From assembly GCF_900636515.1 (NCBI RefSeq), contig NZ_LR134287.1, positions 1-64,000 on the forward strand: DNA of 64,000 nt, given 5' to 3'. Position numbers and translations under genes: made by a program. Under the pieces are notes generated by a model that searched no databases, was not told the DNA's origin, and was given only the letters and a program-made list of their open reading frames with translations. Positions 44,895 through 53,225 of the stretch are shown here, one piece after another; the stretch's first letter is position 1, and every line of letters begins with the position of its first letter. Source of the stretch: Neisseria animalis. Lineage in GTDB: Bacteria > Pseudomonadota > Gammaproteobacteria > Burkholderiales > Neisseriaceae.

Positions 44895-47072
44895 ATGCTT
44901 ACCGACCTCGAAAAAAACGCCATCCGCGACCACTACCAAAACATCGGCAAAAACCTGCCCAATTTCCGCCCGCGCACCTCGCAGCGGGAAATGATTGCGG
45001 CGGTGGCCAACGCGTTTTCACGCACTTTGGTGCGTGAAGAGGGCGGCGAAGCACCGAAGCGCGAGGGCGAGAGTATTGCCGTCATCGAAGGGCCCACCGG
45101 CGTGGGCAAATCGCTCGCCTACCTTCTGGCGGGCGGGATTATGGCGCAGACACGGGGCAAAAAGCTGATTGTATCCAGTGCGACGGTGGCTTTGCAGGAA
45201 CAGTTGGTTGACCGCGATTTGCCGTTTTTGGTGGAAAAAAGCGGTCTGGAACTGACGTTTGCGCTGGCCAAAGGGCGCGGACGTTATCTCTGCCCCTACA
45301 AACTCTACCAGCTCACCAAAGGCAACGCGCAGCAAAGCCTGCTCGGTTTTGAAGCACCTGCCGTGTTATGGGATACCAAGCCGAAAAAAGAAGAGCTGGA
45401 TACTTTGCGCACGCTGGCCGATGAATTTGCCGCCCGCCGTTACAACGGCGACCGCGATGCGTGGCCGGAAAAAATCGACGACGGCTTGTGGTTCCGTATC
45501 ACCAACGACCGCCACGGCTGCCTGAAAGCGGCCTGCCCCAACCGCGCCGAATGTCCGTTTTATCTGGCACGCGAAGTATTGGAAACGGTTGATGTCGTCG
45601 TAGCCAACCATGATTTGCTGCTGGCCGACATCAGCATGGGCGGAGGCGTTATCCTGCCCGCGCCGGAAAACAGCTTTTACTGTATCGACGAGGCGCACCA
45701 TCTGCCGAAAAAAGCCCTGAGCCAGTTTGCCGCCGAACATTCATGGAACACCGCCGTCTGGTCATTGGAAAAACTGCCGCAAATCACGGGCAGAATCGCC
45801 GCCGTCACCGACAAGGCGGAACTGGCCAACTTGGCCGACGAAGCCGCCGTATCGCTGCTCGACAGCATGCACGAATGGCAGTTCCACCTTGCCGAAGAGC
45901 CGGAAATGAGCATCAGGCAGTCCCACGGCGAGGCGCACGCTGAAAGCAGCAGCGATTTCAACCGCAAAAACAGCGAACCGGTCTGGCTGTGGCAGGACGG
46001 CAAAATTCCCAAAGGTTTGGAACTTCTGGTTTCCAATACCGCCGTTGCCGCCCGCAGCCTGCTCAAACACACCTACGGCCTGAACGACGCACTTTCCGCC
46101 GCCCGCCGCGACAAAGAGCAGGACAGTGCCTTAATCGACCGCCTCAGCAGCGAATTCGGCCTGTTTACCGCCCGTATCGAACAAATCAGCGCCGTATGGG
46201 ATTTGTTTGCCACCGTGCCCGCCGAAGGCGAAGAGCCGTTGGCAAAATGGATTACCCGCCGTATCGACGACAAAAACGACTATATTTTCAACGCCAGCCC
46301 CATCAGCAGTGCCAACCATCTGGCCAACAGTCTGTGGCGGCGGGCAGCAGGTGCCGTCCTGACCTCCGCCACCCTGCAATCGCTGGGCAACTTCAACCTG
46401 CTGCTGCGGCAAACCGGTTTGGCATGGCTGCCCGAAACGACTACCCTCGCCCTTGAAAGTCCGTTTGATTTCGCAACGCAGGGCGAGCTTTATATCCCGC
46501 CCGTCCACGCCAGCCCCAAAGACCCCGCCGCGCACACCGCCGCCGCCGTCGAATGGCTGCCCAAGCTCATTTCCGCCGAAGAAGCCATCGGCACGCTGGT
46601 CTTGTTTTCCTCGCGCAAACAAATGCAGGATGTCGCCCTTCGCCTGCCCGACGACTACCTGCCGCTGCTCCTGATACAGGGCGAGCTGCCCAAAGCCGTC
46701 TTACTGCAACGCCATTACGAAGCCCTGCAGGCCGGCAAAGCCAGCATCATCTTCGGCCTCGACAGTTTCGCCGAAGGCCTCGACCTGCCCGGCGAAGCCT
46801 GCGTACAGGTCATCATTGCCAAACTGCCGTTTTCCATGCCCGACAATCCCATCGAAAAAACCCAAAACCGCTGGATCGAACAGCGCGGCGGCAATCCCTT
46901 TATCGAAATCACCGTACCCGAAGCCAGCATAAAACTCGTGCAGGCCGTCGGCAGGCTCATCCGCACCGAACAAGACTACGGCCGCGTTACCATTCTCGAC
47001 AACCGCGTCAAAACCCAACGCTACGGCCAGCAGCTGTTGTCCTGTCTGCCGCCGTTTAAGCGGATAGGCTAA
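44895..47072 (+). CDS. dinG: ATP-dependent DNA helicase DinG
   Basis: A 725-residue superfamily-2 helicase related to XPD, acting on R-loops, D-loops and G-quadruplexes. The Walker A is EGPTGVGKSLAY near 64-75. Four cysteines for a 4Fe-4S cluster are present (RYLCPYKL, then GCLKAACPNRAECPFY), as in Escherichia coli DinG. The DEAH box is CIDEAHHLPKKA near 258. C-terminal helicase motifs include ATLQSLGNFNLLLRQTGL, LVLFSSRKQM and VQAVGRLIRTEQDYG. A classical uptake sequence lies 6 bases before the ATG. Length is normal. Confidence 0.93.
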   Translation: MLTDLEKNAIRDHYQNIGKNLPNFRPRTSQREMIAAVANAFSRTLVREEGGEAPKREGESIAVIEGPTGVGKSLAYLLAGGIMAQTRGKKLIVSSATVALQEQLVDRDLPFLVEKSGLELTFALAKGRGRYLCPYKLYQLTKGNAQQSLLGFEAPAVLWDTKPKKEELDTLRTLADEFAARRYNGDRDAWPEKIDDGLWFRITNDRHGCLKAACPNRAECPFYLAREVLETVDVVVANHDLLLADISMGGGVILPAPENSFYCIDEAHHLPKKALSQFAAEHSWNTAVWSLEKLPQITGRIAAVTDKAELANLADEAAVSLLDSMHEWQFHLAEEPEMSIRQSHGEAHAESSSDFNRKNSEPVWLWQDGKIPKGLELLVSNTAVAARSLLKHTYGLNDALSAARRDKEQDSALIDRLSSEFGLFTARIEQISAVWDLFATVPAEGEEPLAKWITRRIDDKNDYIFNASPISSANHLANSLWRRAAGAVLTSATLQSLGNFNLLLRQTGLAWLPETTTLALESPFDFATQGELYIPPVHASPKDPAAHTAAAVEWLPKLISAEEAIGTLVLFSSRKQMQDVALRLPDDYLPLLLIQGELPKAVLLQRHYEALQAGKASIIFGLDSFAEGLDLPGEACVQVIIAKLPFSMPDNPIEKTQNRWIEQRGGNPFIEITVPEASIKLVQAVGRLIRTEQDYGRVTILDNRVKTQRYGQQLLSCLPPFKRIG

Positions 47073-47093
47073 GTTGAAAAATACAAAAAAGCC

Positions 47094-47261
47094 GAGACCT
47101 TTTGCAAAAAAACAGGAAACAAACCAAAACTGATGGTAGGGGCGGGTTTTACACCTGCCCGAAAATTGAATACCTTGAAAGTTACCACTTCAAAAAGCCC
47201 AAGCAAGCGGGAGGGGGTAAAACCCGCCACAAGCCCTTGTCATGAATTTTGCAAAGGCCTC
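47094..47261. repeat. 168-bp inverted-end element, possible miniature transposon
   Basis: GAGACCTTTTGCAAAA at the left and TTTTGCAAAGGCCTC at the right are imperfect inverted ends, resembling the ends of IS1106-type neisserial insertion sequences as I recall them. Inside are inverted blocks GGGCGGGTTTTACACCTGCCC and GGGTAAAACCCGCC. No transposase is present. Confidence 0.5.
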
Positions 47262-47299
47262 AAGCCGTCTGCAAAATGATTTTGCAGACGGCTTTTTTT
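47262..47299 (+). terminator. DUS-pair terminator after dinG
   Basis: AAGCCGTCTGCAAAAT/ATTTTGCAGACGGCTT followed by T6, beginning directly after the 168-bp element. Probably the original dinG terminator, now displaced about 190 bases from the stop codon. Confidence 0.75.
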
Positions 47300-47422
47300 A
47301 GGTTACGCTATGTATTCTCATACCGACCCATTATCTGAAAGTCCGGAAGGAAACCAATGAAAGTCAAATACGGAGTGGTGCTCAAAGAAAGCTAAGTACT
47401 TTACTTAGTTTTAGGAGCGCAT
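47300..47422. other. Short open frames upstream of the small hypothetical gene
   Basis: Two tiny overlapping frames, 47310-47360 (16 residues, MYSHTDPLSESPEGNQ) and 47357-47395 (12 residues, MKVKYGVVLKES), precede the next gene. They may be remnants of a larger gene or chance frames. An AGGA lies before the gene at 47423. Confidence 0.3.
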
Positions 47423-47653
47423 ATGAGCAAAAGTTACAAAACAACACCAATTTGCGGTTATACAAATGCAAAAAGTGAAAAAGAAGACAAACGGTTTGCC
47501 AACCGAAAATTCAGACGTTGCACACGGCAATTGTTAAAAGCGGGAAAAGAACCGCCGCAGAATATCAGATCCGTTAGTAATGTATACGATTTTGATAAAG
47601 ATGGCCGCCAATATTTTTCCGCTTTAAAATATCCTCACCTTTTGCGTAAATGA
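47423..47653 (+). CDS. Conserved small hypothetical protein
   Basis: A 76-residue, strongly basic protein (MSKSYKTTPICGYTNAKS, then KEDKRFANRKFRRCTR). The C-terminal half contains SVSNVYDFDKDGRQYF. I recognise this general pattern (K-SYK-TPI, DKR-ANR-FRR, then NVYDFDKDG) from uncharacterised proteins in many bacteria but know of no function. No signal peptide or membrane segment. A TTTAGGAGCG ribosome binding site supports real translation. It is isolated between repeat regions. Confidence 0.6.
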   Translation: MSKSYKTTPICGYTNAKSEKEDKRFANRKFRRCTRQLLKAGKEPPQNIRSVSNVYDFDKDGRQYFSALKYPHLLRK

Positions 47654-47796
47654 TGATGTAGTCAAATCAAATAACACGGCAAAAATATAGTGTTATGACT
47701 GGAAAAGCGAAATATATAGTTCAGGCCTCAGTTTGCCTGCACAGTTCGGTTTTTTAAGAATCCCACTATACTTTATCTTTTATTTGAAATGACTGC
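47654..47796. other. AT-rich gap with decayed repeat ends
   Basis: Contains TATAGTGTTATGACTGG near 47687 and TTTGAAATGACTGCA near 47782, which look like heavily eroded Correia-type ends. No gene was recognised. Confidence 0.35.
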
Positions 47797-47844
47797 AAAA
47801 AAGGCCGTCTGCAAAACAAGTGTTTTTGCAGACGGCCTTTTTTA
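47797..47844. terminator. DUS-pair terminator, left border of accessory cassette
   Basis: AAAAAAGGCCGTCTGCAAAAC and TTTTTGCAGACGGCCTTTTTT stem. The whole segment is nearly identical to the terminator at 51199-51241, one base differing in the shared 41 bases. Confidence 0.8.
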
Positions 47845-47965
47845 CCGCATCTGCTGTATTGGCTTACCCTCTAGGATGCAGATGTTCAGTTACTGCCGGC
47901 TGGATTTTTTAACGGACAAGCAAACCAAACTGAATCCTGCCCTCAGGCGGAGTTGGCACGCTGAT

Positions 47966-48697
47966 TCAGGCAATCACTGTTTCATAACAAAAATCGTCGG
48001 CCTTTCCATAAGATTCCCGATATTCCAATACTTCCCCGTTGATGCCGTATGCGAAGCGGCGGATTTTTACTGCTGCCCCGCTGTTCCCTGCAGGCAGGTA
48101 GTCGTCGGCATAGCGGGGAAGAAAAGTCAATTGCTCGCGGGCGGAAAGTATCAGCTGTCCGCATTGTTTGATGTAGAGCGGATACAGCAGATTATCGAAT
48201 TGCTCGGGTTTCAGTTTGAGCAACGCGGCAAACGGCTCCCGGGGCAGCCAGATTTTTTCACTGACAATGACGGTGCCGGACAAACGGCGGGTTCGCTCGA
48301 TGTAAATCAAAGGTTCATGTGCCGCCCGACCCAAAAAAGTATTGATTTCCCCGTTGCCGTCGATAGATGTTAATTTTTCCACTTTCCCGACGGGAATAAT
48401 GGGAAGGCCGTCTTTATTGCGGTGGCGGAAAAAACGCGTCAGCGAACTGTTAAAGTCCGGATATTTCACAAACGTACCTTTTCCCTGCACTTTGTCCAAC
48501 AAACCGTCCCGTACTAATAAATCGACGGCTTTTCTGATGGTGCCTATGGAGACCCCGTAGGTTTCGGCCAACATTTGCTCGCTGGGAATCATCCCGCCTA
48601 CAGGCCAGGACTGCTTGGCCAATTCTTGTTGGAGAAGGTGGCGGATTTGTGCGTAACGCGGCAGCTTTCCCACCATATGAAGGTTATGGAATTCCAT
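47966..48697 (-). CDS. GntR-family regulator with UTRA domain
   Basis: A 243-residue repressor. The winged helix-turn-helix is in residues about 12-75 (YAQIRHLLQQELAKQSW, IPSEQMLAETYGVSIGTIRKAVDLLVRDGLL). The UTRA effector domain (about 95-235) has IYIERTRRLSGTVIVSEKIWLP and RESYGKADDFCYETV. This HutC/FadR-like subgroup senses small acids or sugars. It is divergent from the permease and amidohydrolase genes, which it very likely controls; a 46-bp perfect palindrome lies between them. The start at 48697 (MEFHNLHM) was preferred over 48760, which lies inside the palindrome; 48679 is another possibility. Confidence 0.85.
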   Translation of the reverse strand: MEFHNLHMVGKLPRYAQIRHLLQQELAKQSWPVGGMIPSEQMLAETYGVSIGTIRKAVDLLVRDGLLDKVQGKGTFVKYPDFNSSLTRFFRHRNKDGLPIIPVGKVEKLTSIDGNGEINTFLGRAAHEPLIYIERTRRLSGTVIVSEKIWLPREPFAALLKLKPEQFDNLLYPLYIKQCGQLILSAREQLTFLPRYADDYLPAGNSGAAVKIRRFAYGINGEVLEYRESYGKADDFCYETVIA

Positions 48698-48747
48698 TTT
48701 TTCGTTTTGGGATAAAAAGATTGATTGACAAATATAACACGTCTGCC

Positions 48748-48793
48748 AATAATCATTCATCTAGTCATATATATGACTAGATGAATGATTATT
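48748..48793. promoter_or_regulatory. 46-bp perfect palindrome, candidate GntR operator
   Basis: Centred between 48770 and 48771, with the innermost core CTAGTCATATATATGACTAG and outer arms AATAATCATTCAT. It lies 50 bases upstream of the regulator start and 67 bases before the permease start. Perfect symmetry over 23 bp per arm is longer than a usual GntR site, so two half-sites or a cruciform are possible. Confidence 0.75.
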
Positions 48794-48802
48794 TTGGAGA
48801 AT

Positions 48803-48838
48803 AGAACCTACTGATGTTTTTCGCCGTCGGCAGGTTCT
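48803..48838 (+). promoter_or_regulatory. Hairpin in permease leader
   Basis: AGAACCTACTGA and TCGGCAGGTTCT can pair (12 positions with one mismatch and one G-U) around a 12-base loop. Located 22 bases before the permease start codon, just upstream of the ribosome binding site CAGGAGAG. Confidence 0.45.
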
Positions 48839-48860
48839 GATAATCAGGAGAGCAAAAATT

Positions 48861-50150
48861 ATGATGGCACTTATTTTACTGGCGATATTGGCAGTTATTG
48901 CGGCGGGCTATCTGACAAAAATCAATATCAGCTTTTATGCGATTGCCACAGCCTATTTGATTGCTTGCTTCGGTATGGATTTATCCGCAGGAGATTTGGT
49001 CAAGCTCTGGCCGGTAAAAATATTTTTTGTGATTTTGTCGGTCAGCCTGTTTTACAACGTAGCATTGGCAAACGGGGCACTTGAAAAGCTGGCGGGACAT
49101 TTGCTGTATCAATGCCGCCATTTTCCAAACATCCTGCCGCTGGCAGTTTTCGCGGCAGCTACCCTGATTGCAGGATTGGGAGCCGGTTTTTATACGGTAT
49201 TGGCGTTTATGGCGCCGCTCACTCTGCTGTTGTGCCAGAAAACCAAAATGAACCTTGTCATCGGCAGTATGGCTGTCAATTACGGTGCGCTGGCCGGCGC
49301 TAATTTTATGACCTCGCAAAGCGGTGTGATTTTCCGCGGATTGTTGGAAACATCTGGCATAGCCAAGGAAGCGGCATTCGGCTACACATCCGCTATTTTT
49401 GTAACGACCTTATTGGTACCCGTCGTTATCTTGGGCGGATATTCCTTATGGAACCGCCGGATGTCCGCCATCAGCATACAGGCGGAAAAACCGGAAGCGT
49501 TCACAACCAAACAGAAACAATCGATTTTCCTGATTGTACTGCTGATGGCCATTGTATTAACGTTCCCGATTTTACATCTGATTTGGCCGCAAAATGATTG
49601 GGTTTCTTGGGCAAATGCCAAACTGGATATCGGTTTCCTCGCAATTGTCTTTACCTTAGTAAGTATGATGATGAAACTGGCCGACGAGAGAAAAGTTATT
49701 GCACTTGTACCGTGGGGCACCTTATTGATGATTTGCGGAATGGGTATTTTAATCGGCATTGCGGTTAAGGTCGGAGTGGTAGAGGCTTTCTCCGGCTGGG
49801 TATCCGGTAATGTCGCTTTTTGGCTGATTCCCGTTGTACTGTGCTGTATCGGTGCCATCATGTCGGTTTTCTCCAGCACCTTAGGCGTAGTCGCACCGAC
49901 CCTGTTCCCCATTATCCCAACCATTGCCGCCTATTCGGGGCTGAATCCCGCCCTATTGTTCGTGGCAGTAGTGGTGGGGGCGCAGGCAACTGCAATTTCA
50001 CCATTTTCATCGGGCGGAAGCCTGATTCTGGGTTCCGCCCCGGAAGGCATCGATAAAAATGCTTTGTTGAACCAACTGCTGTTTAAGGCCATTCCGATTG
50101 GCTTGTTTGCTGCAGTTATCGCTGTGATATTGGCACAATTGGTCATGTAA
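48861..50150 (+). CDS. Ion-transporter-superfamily carboxylate permease (SLC13/MatC-like)
   Basis: A 429-residue inner-membrane protein with about eleven hydrophobic segments arranged as two halves. Helical-hairpin-type motifs AVNYGALAGANFMTSQSGVIFR (near 140) and VGAQATAISPFSSGGSLILGSAP (near 375), with Ser/Gly-rich broken helices, place it in the IT superfamily of sodium-coupled carboxylate carriers such as SLC13 or MatC. The substrate is not determined. The start is ATG 48861 or the next ATG at 48864, after CAGGAGAG. It is followed at 24 bases by the amidohydrolase gene and is divergent from the GntR gene, so uptake of the amidohydrolase substrate is the likely role. Confidence 0.7.
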   Translation: MMALILLAILAVIAAGYLTKINISFYAIATAYLIACFGMDLSAGDLVKLWPVKIFFVILSVSLFYNVALANGALEKLAGHLLYQCRHFPNILPLAVFAAATLIAGLGAGFYTVLAFMAPLTLLLCQKTKMNLVIGSMAVNYGALAGANFMTSQSGVIFRGLLETSGIAKEAAFGYTSAIFVTTLLVPVVILGGYSLWNRRMSAISIQAEKPEAFTTKQKQSIFLIVLLMAIVLTFPILHLIWPQNDWVSWANAKLDIGFLAIVFTLVSMMMKLADERKVIALVPWGTLLMICGMGILIGIAVKVGVVEAFSGWVSGNVAFWLIPVVLCCIGAIMSVFSSTLGVVAPTLFPIIPTIAAYSGLNPALLFVAVVVGAQATAISPFSSGGSLILGSAPEGIDKNALLNQLLFKAIPIGLFAAVIAVILAQLVM

Positions 50151-50174
50151 ACGGCTGTTTTACCGGAGAATAAA

Positions 50175-50987
50175 ATGAATTACGTTGATACGCACGCCCA
50201 TGTATTCGAACCAAACGGCAATTTTGTCAAAAATGCACGCTATACGCCGGATTACGAAGCTTCCGTTACGGATTTTCTGAGCCATCTCGATTCCCGAGGG
50301 TTGCGTTACGGCGTGTTAATCCAACCCAGTTTTTACGGAACGGACAACAGCATCATGCTGCAAGCCGCCGCACAATCCCAAGGCCGTCTGAAAGCAGTAG
50401 TCGTGGTTGATACCGATGTTTCCGAAACATTGCTGGCACAATATTGCAATCAAGGCGTATGCGGCATCCGGCTGAATCTGTTCGGTAAGCCCGTACCCGA
50501 TGTCGGTACGCAGGCATGGAAACGGTTGATAGGATTGTTACGCACGTTTGGTTGGCATATTGAACTGCATTGCCCGCCGCATTATTTGCTGCAATTACTA
50601 CCTGCTTTGGCAAATGAGCATATCAATATTGTTATCGACCATCTCGGCCGTCCCGAGCCGCATCGAGACTTGTCAGATCCGGAATTTCAGCAATTCATCT
50701 CCATGCTGGATCCGGGACAGCATTGGGTAAAACTGTCGGGCCTATACCGTTTGGCCACACCCGAAAATCAGGCAGCCCGGGGAAAAGAAATTTACCGGAT
50801 GTTGCAGGAACAAGGCATGCAGGAGCGCATCATATGGGGCAGCGACTGGCCGCACACCCAACATGAAACCGAAACCGGATACGGGCAAAACTGGCACTTA
50901 TTGCATGAAGTCGTAGAAAATGAAAAAGAAAGACAGCAGATTTTAGGCGAAAATGCATGGAAACTGTTTGGATTTGATACAGTTTAA
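50175..50987 (+). CDS. Amidohydrolase-family lactone hydrolase (LigI-like)
   Basis: A 270-residue TIM-barrel hydrolase of the amidohydrolase_2 family. The start MNYVDTHAHVFEP carries the HxH motif, GIRLNLFGK is mid-protein, VIDHLGRPEP near 155 has the barrel His, and IIWGSDWPHTQHE near 220-232 has the catalytic Asp. These features fit the 2-pyrone-4,6-dicarboxylate lactonase (LigI) and related lactone-hydrolase subgroup, which act on cyclic carboxylates, often without a metal. The actual substrate is unknown; the neighbouring carboxylate permease and GntR regulator suggest a small catabolic unit. Confidence 0.72.
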   Translation: MNYVDTHAHVFEPNGNFVKNARYTPDYEASVTDFLSHLDSRGLRYGVLIQPSFYGTDNSIMLQAAAQSQGRLKAVVVVDTDVSETLLAQYCNQGVCGIRLNLFGKPVPDVGTQAWKRLIGLLRTFGWHIELHCPPHYLLQLLPALANEHINIVIDHLGRPEPHRDLSDPEFQQFISMLDPGQHWVKLSGLYRLATPENQAARGKEIYRMLQEQGMQERIIWGSDWPHTQHETETGYGQNWHLLHEVVENEKERQQILGENAWKLFGFDTV

Positions 50988-51198
50988 AATGCCTCGGTCA
51001 CACGCTAAAATGGCTTGCTCCCGATGAAGGAAAAAGCGTTTATCTGAAACTTTCGTTTGTCATATCACGCATTAATCTGCGGTTCATGTGCAACCAAAGA
51101 CGATTGTAGTAACCAGACACCGAAGATACGGCGTTGCTGCCTTTACTGCATTGTTTCATTCTTGATTTTGCTCTGCAGAAGCACAGCTCTTTCACAAA
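50988..51198. other. Gap after amidohydrolase gene with decayed repeat
   Basis: About 210 bases. GATACGGCGTTGCTGCCTTTACTGCATTG near 51127-51155 resembles the reverse strand of the Correia-like core. No gene was recognised. Confidence 0.35.
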
Positions 51199-51241
51199 CA
51201 AAGGCCGTCTGCAGAACAAGTGTTTTTGCAGACGGCCTTTG
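51199..51241 (-). terminator. DUS-pair terminator of the bioC-like gene, right border of cassette
   Basis: CAAAGGCCGTCTGCAGAAC and TTTTTGCAGACGGCCTTTG stem, 24 bases past the bioC-like stop on the minus strand. Near duplicate of 47797-47844. Confidence 0.75.
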
Positions 51242-51264
51242 TTTGTATGTTTTGCCGTATCAAT

Positions 51265-52044
51265 TTACCCTTTCGGATAAAACCGCACGACATTTTCTCC
51301 CTGCGGCAATGCCAATTTCTTCACCGCATGGCCGTAGAGCGTTTCCAACGTGACGCTCAGGACTTCTCCCTCGGCAAACCAGCCGTCAATCAGGCGGCGG
51401 GCTTCGGCTTCATCACTGAATATTACTGCCCGCCGCAAACCCAGCGTATCCATATCCTGCCAAAACGTCGCGGCTTTGCGGTAGCTGAGTTCCAGCTTGG
51501 CGGTGTCCACTACCGGATCGTAAAAGCCGCTGTCGGCCAGCATATCGCCGAGGTCGTGCATATCAATGAGGGCAGGTGTTTCACATGAAATGCCGTGTCC
51601 GTTCAGACGGCCTTTGAGTTCCGCCAGCGTGTCGCGTCCGAAGTGGGTGAAAAACAGCAGGCCGTCGGTTTTCAACGCGTGCGCCCATTTTTGGAACACG
51701 GGCAGCGGCTCATCGGCCAAAACCAAGCTCAGATTGGCCCACAGCATATCCGCCTGCGCCTCGGGCAGCGGCGCGGTCATGGCTTGGCAGACCTGCGGAA
51801 TGCTTTTTCCGGTCAGTTTCTGCCACAATCCGCCTTTCCGCGCGGCAGCGGCGGTATGGAGAAATTCGCGTCGGGAATCGTATTCGGAAAATACGGCCTG
51901 CGGATAACGTGCGGCAAGCAGGCGGCGGCTGATGTCGTTGTCGGCACCGGCAAGTATGATGTGTTGCGGCACTTGGCGCACGAGCAGCAGCCGTTCGTCG
52001 GCGGTTTCGGCAAGATGGCGGTGGATGCTCCAGCGGTCGGTCAT
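51265..52044 (-). CDS. bioC: BioC-like malonyl-ACP O-methyltransferase
   Basis: A 259-residue SAM-dependent methyltransferase-fold protein. In biotin synthesis BioC methylates malonyl-ACP so that the fatty-acid machinery can build pimelate. The fold is visible through MLWANLSLVLADEPLPVFQKWAHALKTDGLLFFTHFG, a BioC-type post-motif block. The SAM-binding loop is degenerate (IILAGADNDISRRLLAA) and lacks the usual GxGxG. Identification rests on this block and on the bioH gene two genes upstream, the partner esterase. A start at 52044 (MTDRWSIHR) fits. Alternative: a non-catalytic or unrelated methyltransferase. Confidence 0.6.
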   Translation of the reverse strand: MTDRWSIHRHLAETADERLLLVRQVPQHIILAGADNDISRRLLAARYPQAVFSEYDSRREFLHTAAAARKGGLWQKLTGKSIPQVCQAMTAPLPEAQADMLWANLSLVLADEPLPVFQKWAHALKTDGLLFFTHFGRDTLAELKGRLNGHGISCETPALIDMHDLGDMLADSGFYDPVVDTAKLELSYRKAATFWQDMDTLGLRRAVIFSDEAEARRLIDGWFAEGEVLSVTLETLYGHAVKKLALPQGENVVRFYPKG

Positions 52045-52073
52045 GGCGGTTTGGTCGGGCGGTTGCAGGTAGG

Positions 52074-52274
52074 TTAAGGCTGCCCGTAGCGTTCTTGGCG
52101 TGTTTGGTCGTCAATCACGCAAATCGGGAAGTTGCCGGGGTTTCTGCCGCCGCCCAAGTCCAGACAGGTATCTTCGTAGAGGTAGCCTTGAAATGCCATG
52201 CCTGCGCGGAAAACGGCAAACAGGACAATCAGGGCGGCGGTAATTTTCAGTAATGTTGCAGTTTTGGTTTTCAT
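52074..52274 (-). CDS. Small single-pass membrane protein between bioC and bioH
   Basis: A 66-residue protein with one hydrophobic segment (about residues 8-29, LLKITAALIVLFAVFRAGMAF) followed by a polar tail with two cysteines (DTCLDLGGGRNPGNFPICVID). The tail is probably periplasmic and could form a disulfide. It starts with ATG at 52274 and ends 29 bases before the bioC-like gene. No family was recognised. Its position in the biotin gene group may be incidental. Confidence 0.55.
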   Translation of the reverse strand: MKTKTATLLKITAALIVLFAVFRAGMAFQGYLYEDTCLDLGGGRNPGNFPICVIDDQTRQERYGQP

Positions 52275-52481
52275 ATTGGTTTTCCAACATCAAGGCCGTC
52301 TGCAAATTGCGGAAAAACTTACTGTCCGATAAGGATACCGGCAGATGCCTATTGGCGGTTTTGCTGATATGCTGTCCCTGTTTTTGCAGACGGCATATTG
52401 GCCAAATGCTTGGCAATACAGGCAAATGATGAAGAGTTTCCGCACAGGAAGGCGCACTGTCCCGTTGGCAAATACGTTATT

Positions 52482-53225
52482 CTACGCCTGTTTGTCTGTA
52501 AATTCGCACCATAATTGTGCAAATTTTTCCGCATGGCTGAGAAAAGGTGCGTGAGCTGCTTTTTCTATCAGACAAAATTCACTGTCCGACAAATGGCGGT
52601 GCAGGTATTCACCCATGCGCGGCGGCGTGATGGCGTCTTTGCCGCCGTAAACGAGCAGCACGGGGGCGGCAATACCGGGTAATAATGCCCGTGCATCGGC
52701 TCTTTCGACGGCTTCGAGCGCGGTTTCAAGGGCGGCAGGTGCGCCGCAGGCGGCGATGTCGGGCAGGATTTTTTCGATGATGGCGGCGGATTCGGGTGCG
52801 TGCAGCAATTGCAGTTGTAGAAACTGTTTGATATGTTTGGCATAATCCTGCCGGAACAGCCCCGTCATTTTGCCGAGCGCAACCCGGTTCAAACCTTCGG
52901 GATAATCGGGGGCGGCGGTGAGTCTGGCAAACGATGCGGTCAGGCAGAGCGAGCGGACTTTATCCGGGTGGCGTGCGGCAATATAAAGCACAACCAAGCC
53001 GCCGAGCGACCAGCCGAGAAGATCCGCCCGCCCGTCGATTTGTGCTGCGAAACGGTCGGCAACGGCAGCAATATCAAATGTTCCGACATCGGGCGCACCG
53101 CCGTGTCCGGGAAGGTCGAATGCGCGGATGTGCCAAGCAGCAGGCAGGCGCGGTATCAGGTCGTCAAATACATGGCGGTTGGCTCCCCAGCCGTGGATCA
53201 GATAAACTTTTCGGGAATGCGGCAT
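52482..53225 (-). CDS. bioH: Pimeloyl-ACP methyl ester esterase BioH
   Basis: A 247-residue alpha/beta hydrolase removing the methyl group of pimeloyl-ACP ester in biotin synthesis. The nucleophile elbow is GWSLGG near residues 73-78 (Ser75), the family start [17 protein letters not shown] carries the HGWG oxyanion region, and the catalytic Asp and His lie in [11 protein letters not shown] near 199-210 and AAHAPFLSH near 231. The start at 53225 (MPHSRKVY) matches the Escherichia coli enzyme in length. Its start codon overlaps the divergent comF start codon (CATG). Near bioC, which supports BioH over a generic esterase. Confidence 0.85.
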   Translation of the reverse strand: MPHSRKVYLIHGWGANRHVFDDLIPRLPAAWHIRAFDLPGHGGAPDVGTFDIAAVADRFAAQIDGRADLLGWSLGGLVVLYIAARHPDKVRSLCLTASFARLTAAPDYPEGLNRVALGKMTGLFRQDYAKHIKQFLQLQLLHAPESAAIIEKILPDIAACGAPAALETALEAVERADARALLPGIAAPVLLVYGGKDAITPPRMGEYLHRHLSDSEFCLIEKAAHAPFLSHAEKFAQLWCEFTDKQA

